Assembly (NCBI GenBank): GCA_002270565.1 | Contig: NQMI01000087.1 | Coordinates: 142,003-206,002 of the forward strand | Direction of reading: 5' to 3' | DNA from: Stenocarpella maydis | Taxonomy: Eukaryota > Ascomycota > Sordariomycetes > Diaporthales > Diaporthaceae | Length of the DNA stretch: 64,000 bases | Part shown: piece by piece, positions 59,781-64,000 of the stretch | Numbering within the stretch: position 1 is the first letter of the stretch | How the letters are laid out: each line of letters starts with the position of its first letter | Position numbers and translations under genes: made by a program | Notes under the pieces: generated by a model | Database searches by the model: none | Seen by the model: the letters and a program-made list of their open reading frames with translations, nothing else | What the model was told of the DNA's origin: nothing

Positions 59781-61963
59781 GTATATTTCAGAATCCAGAG
59801 GAAAACCAGCCTTAACATCCTCCCCTCCCCCCTTTAAGACTATAAGAAGGGGCCTTCCTATATTACTTTTAAGAAATTTCTAGTCCTAGAGAATTAATCT
59901 TTTTATACCCTATGAATTTATATCTGTCTGATATATATATGTGTACTATGAAACTATTTCTTGTGCCCTCTCTTTCTGCCTCTCCTTTTTGGCACCCTCT
60001 ATTCCCCTTATAACTCTCCTATTGCGTTAGGGGCTCCTCTTCTTGCCTTCCACGCTCCTCTTGGGGTGGTTGCTTGATTAGGGCTCTGGCAGAACGTGTG
60101 CCTTTTTGTGTGTGTGGAGGTTTCGTCCTCTCGCTCTCCCTCTTGGCCCGTTTTCAATAGGTAGCTTTATTAGCTTATTGGGTTCCTTCAGATACTAACT
60201 TCCAGTCCCTATTCTTCTTTAGAGCCCTGCATTCTAAAGCAAAGTATCCCATCTTATTGCAATTATAGTACTTAATGTTTTTCTTATCCTTATATTAGGC
60301 AATATCCAGCTCTATAGGACCTGTATGATATCCTTACTAGGTGCTTGGTTTCTAATACCTCTTTCCTATATTTAGTTTATATTTATGGAATAGAGGTTAT
60401 TTAGAAGTTCATTTCTTCTTTTTTAAGTGTTATTTATAAAGTCTATTATTAATCTAGATAGCTATTTCTATATAGTATAGAAAATCATTAGGTTAGTTTA
60501 TAATTTTACCAAATTTATCCTTTACTTTATCCTTTAATCTGTAGTAGAATATGAATTTCTTTATATTATTGGTATAGTTGATTTTAGTATAGATTCGCTA
60601 GAATTCTATAGTATAGTTAATTGCTAAGCTATGCTGCTTGTAATTTGCTAGGTCTCTTTCTACCTATTATTCCTTATTTGGGTTCTAAAATAGGGACCCA
60701 AGGGCGTCTTTATAGCCTTTATAGCTGCTGAAAATCTACTATATTTTAAGCTTACAGGCTTTAAATGATTCTGCATTAATAAAATTAGTTAGGTAGGGTT
60801 TAAACTAAGCTAAGGCTTGTCCTTTAAGGAAAGAGGATGCGTGTATAACCCTTTTTCCGCTAGGCTGTACGTCTAACCCATGGAAGCGCTAGTAGGCCCT
60901 AACCTGCATTAGGTGTGCCTGAAGTTGTCCAGTAGTTCTATTATAGGGGGCTGGAGTGTTAAGCTTGATATGTTCCTTCATTTAGATTGGGGTGTTAATA
61001 ATATTGGCCCCTACCCGGAGGGTAGTGATTTCCTATTAAAGTTATTTGATTTTTGTATTGCGTTGAGTTTATTCTTTTATAAGGAGGTATAGCTGTCCAA
61101 CTTTATTAACTAGCTTCTGGATATGGGGGTCTGTAGTCTCATTGTTAGTAAGTTCGTTTAGCTTGTGGAGAAGGTTGCGGGTAGGGGTAGTTATTTCAGA
61201 GTCTAATATTATAAAGAGTTTTACGTATAATATTGCTTAAAGTCTGCGTAGTAATATATAAATAAGAGTTATTAAAATGTAATGATTAGAGGGTTTCTAA
61301 GTATGTTTAGACCTGAAAGATTAAGAGTTTATATTTGGAATATGTTATTAAGTGGTTGTTAAGTAATATTATTGATTAATAATGATTACTAGCTATAAGG
61401 CTATTTAATATTAGGATTAAATACTTAGATTAATGATTAAAGAGTCTGTTCTATAAAAACTATCTATTGTGGTAATAACTATGTCCGTATATATATTCTG
61501 ACTCTTTAGTGGCTTGATGAAATCAATGGTGATGCTATTGACTGGGTGCTGCTTGATGGAATTAATATAGATCCCATCGATCCTGGTGGGTCCTTGACCC
61601 TAACCCTAATAAGGTGGCATCACTGATTGGATTAGGTGGAGCGCTCTTTTTAGGGGCCACTTCCCGACCTGCGGGGTTGTCTTCTGCGGTAGTTAGCCGC
61701 CAATGTGTGTTGGCTCATAACAAGGGCCTTTATAAAGTAGTAAATTATAGCCTTTAAGGGAGGGCATTTTTAGCATTCCTCTACTAGAATCTAGTTAATA
61801 ATTAACTACTTTATAGCTAGTAATAGCTTTAATTAGGCTTTATTTATATAAGTTTATAAAGAATAGCTATTTTTTAAGTAAATAATATAAATAGCAGGAC
61901 TTTATATTACTTTAGTACTTTATATAAAGTTATATCCCTATTATAGAAACTCTTTAGGGTAAG
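59781..61963 (-). mobile_element. Decayed Ty3/gypsy retrotransposon, Gag relic
   Basis: On the minus strand, about 61,240 to 60,060 reads as a broken Gag. A capsid-like stretch includes SFLKGQALAWFKPYL (about 60,770-60,840) and FYYRLKDKVKDKF (about 60,510-60,550), followed at about 60,225-60,273 by a CCHC zinc knuckle in which the first Cys and the His have both become Tyr, then a basic tail. Many TAG/TAA stops interrupt it. Cys-to-Tyr and His-to-Tyr changes plus stops all fit RIP transitions. No Pol domain was found. The block right of 61,250 is AT-rich without recognisable content. It is unclear whether the adjacent LTR-like repeat belongs to it. Confidence 0.65.
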
Positions 61964-61964
61964 N
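61964..61964. other. Ambiguous base (N)
   Basis: A single N sits exactly where the AT-rich repeat sequence gives way to sequence of ordinary composition (GGTGTTCAGCTGCCCGGG...). It may mark an assembly join. Confidence 0.9.
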
Positions 61965-63827
61965 GGTGTTCAGCTGCCCGGGGGGGCACTCTACCAAGGT
62001 ACTTAGGTAGTGAATGCTGTCTCCCTCTGGCCGGTTGTTACGTGATGGCGGCTTCCTTATAAGAGTTTCAAGTTGCCGAGGCAGCCAAACACCCTGTAAA
62101 CCCTCGAGTTCCAAAGTCTCAGTCTGGAGGATACTCTGTCATACGTAGGTAAAACAGCATTTAATAATTATACGCTTATCATAGAGTCCCCACCGCGTGC
62201 GTGGGAGCTTTTCCTACATTCAGGAAAGTACAAGTGCTGGCAAAAAACATATTCAGGTCGACGAATCCTGCTCGTGCCAACTGGAAGCATAAAGTGTCAA
62301 CTTCAGAAGCAGAATGAATGTAACGGTAAGACCACATGGGCAGATGGTATCCTTTGTCATTGATAGGAGTCTCCTGAGCCAGGCCCAAGCACTACCGCAT
62401 GAGACAGAGAGATTCCACGTGTGACCTCGACTGGAATTTGGTTTAATTCATTCCACTGAGCTAGAGCTTATGGCTAGTTACTGGTGCTACACCGCGTCTA
62501 TGTCGTTTCTGGGCAACGAACGTGATGTCTCACACCCCCCCGGCTGGGTTTCCAGTCGTGAAATGCTCTAACGTTTCAACCGATAGTATTACCGGGTGAC
62601 AGAGAGTGCAGGCCTCAGCGAGCTGTAAATTTACATGATAAATAAGCACCGTGATGCCTGGAGCCGTTAGGGTTGGTACCAATGCGAATTTTGAACCAGC
62701 CCATTCGCCACTATAGAGTACGGTATGAACGAATATTCTGGAAATGCCACACCAGGCATTGATGTGAACCTCATATGTTTCAATATCCAAAGAATTCGTA
62801 ATAGAACTTGAATACGGAGGGAGAATGGATAACTACACCCACAACTCCTTTATCTGGACACTAACTTATGCTTCTAAACAGACGACGAAATTTTCACCAG
62901 ATCATCGAATAAGCTGGGGAACACGGCCGCTCTGAACAGGCCTTCTTTTGATCTCGTCCTATGTGTAGATATTGTGTGTATCCACATGTCTCTCACCAGT
63001 ACAGATAATGAGCAGTAAAAGACTGGCAGGTACAAAGATGACGAGAGAACAGCCGATTTTCTTTGTATCGACCGAGTAAATCGTTTACAGAGCGCCTAAG
63101 TGCGGTTGCCATTAATTGACTAGACAAAAAAAAAACCCCAAAAAACTGATAACAGCTCGTGTCCATAGATGGTGACTTGAGGAAATACCATGTGGAAGCC
63201 CCTGCCGGGACACTGGGAGCTATTCGTCCAAGTTTAACTAGGTACTATAGATTAAATAGGCGTGGAGGCGGTTCGCCTTCATCCCTCGCTCCGCTCGCTC
63301 CTCTAGTAAACTGCCTCTACACCACTAGTAGGGCCCTTCAGTCGCCTAAAGGAAGGGCTTCCTAAATAAGGGCCCTGAAAGCCAAGGGCAGCCTTCCGCC
63401 AGAGGCCCCTCTGTCCTAAAGAGAGCCTCGTGTACCTAAAGGGAAGGGATTCATAAGGCCCTGCATACCTAGAGGGAGGACTCTATAAACCTTAAACTCG
63501 AAGGGACTCCGTATATATAGATAGGGTTCCTGCCCATACTCCAAGGAGGGGCCCCTTCCCAGGCCCCTCCTCTAGGTTAGGAAATCTCTACGGACTATCC
63601 CTGCATGTAAAATAACTAGCGTCAATTGTCCTATTTTTGATCTGTCGGCGAGTGTGGTGGTGTTAAGACCCGTTTATAGACTATTCTGGATAAATGGCAT
63701 AGTCCCGGGACCCTGTGAAGTCTATTCAACTCAGGCTTGGCCCGGTAAGTACCGAGCAAGCGGTAAATTACACGGAAAACTTGTATGTGATGGGTAGGTA
63801 GTCAATGGAGGACGCTCAGACATATAC
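61965..63827. other. Gene-poor region with local CCTAAAGG-type repeats
   Basis: No gene can be supported. Minus-strand open stretches at 62,179-62,388 and 62,530-62,790 are short and unmatched. Between about 63,300 and 63,600 related words such as AGGGCCC, CCTAAAGGAAGGG and CCTAGAGGGAGG recur irregularly, suggesting an old tandem or dispersed repeat. A CCGAGTAAATCG word near 63,071 repeats the motif in the MFS/UstYa promoter. Confidence 0.4.
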
Positions 63828-64000
63828 ATGCTACATAGTTCACGTAGACAGACCGACACCCTGGTGAGCGCTGCACTGCAACTTGCACTTGCTATCCTAC
63901 AGCAAGAGGGCTTTGTGGACGCTCGTACCGTGTATGAGCATGATGTCCTTGATCCTCCTACCTCCCCGTCCCACGGCCTACCTGGTGTTCGTGCTCCAAT
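63828..64000 (+). CDS. Open frame running off the window end
   Basis: From ATG at 63,828 the frame stays open to the window edge (57 codons), with an Ala/Leu-rich helical stretch (SAALQLALAILQQEG) then a Pro/Ser-rich part. It could be the start of a gene or of a retroelement Gag. Too little is visible to decide. Confidence 0.25.
   Translation, partial: MLHSSRRQTDTLVSAALQLALAILQQEGFVDARTVYEHDVLDPPTSPSHGLPGVRAP

Overview
The window comes from a filamentous ascomycete (Pezizomycotina, probably a Sordariomycete). Genes carry short GT-AG introns (about 50-100 bp, a few GC-AG), CDSs are GC-rich, and secreted hydrolases, a NACHT-type NLR-like protein and a fungal non-reducing polyketide synthase are present. 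Repeat-rich flanks show C-to-T/G-to-A decay of the kind made by repeat-induced point mutation (RIP). The species cannot be fixed from the sequence alone.

Layout: 1-4,022 is a repeat block (LTR-like copies around an assembly gap, an unidentified decayed element, and a Tc1/mariner element with five in-frame stops and no frameshift). 4,023-7,985 is a long intergenic region. From 7,986 to 20,536 lie a secreted Asp f 4-family protein, an S9 peptidase, a CE12-like secreted acetylesterase, a saposin-containing acid sphingomyelinase-like phosphodiesterase and a secreted aldose 1-epimerase. 22,133-37,450 holds an 81-aa protein found only by splicing two exons, a 792-aa low-complexity protein, a fructosamine-kinase-family protein, a 1,667-aa alpha/beta-hydrolase/NACHT/propeller NLR-like protein, a 246-aa unknown and a C2H2 zinc-finger protein. 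37.5-42.2 kb is mostly non-coding with one frameshifted unrecognised gene.

42,185-57,233 is a compact biosynthetic gene cluster made of two divergent pairs: MFS transporter (-) / UstYa-like DUF3328 oxidase (+), and NR-PKS (-) / cytochrome P450 (+). The PKS reads SAT-KS-AT-PT-ACP-CMeT-TE (2,439 aa), so a C-methylated aromatic polyketide released by an esterase-like domain is expected. The P450 and UstYa-like protein are candidate tailoring oxidases and the MFS protein a candidate exporter. The MFS/UstYa promoter has palindromic motifs that could serve a cluster regulator, and the PKS/P450 promoter has an 18-bp perfect palindrome. I recognise no known product.

Only a few bases after the P450 stop codon the sequence becomes an extremely AT-rich block (57.24-59.17 kb), followed by another LTR-like copy, a decayed Ty3/gypsy Gag on the minus strand, and a gene-poor end with one ambiguous base at 61,964. 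All exon coordinates were worked out by eye from splice consensus, reading phase and protein family fit, and each multi-exon model closes in frame.
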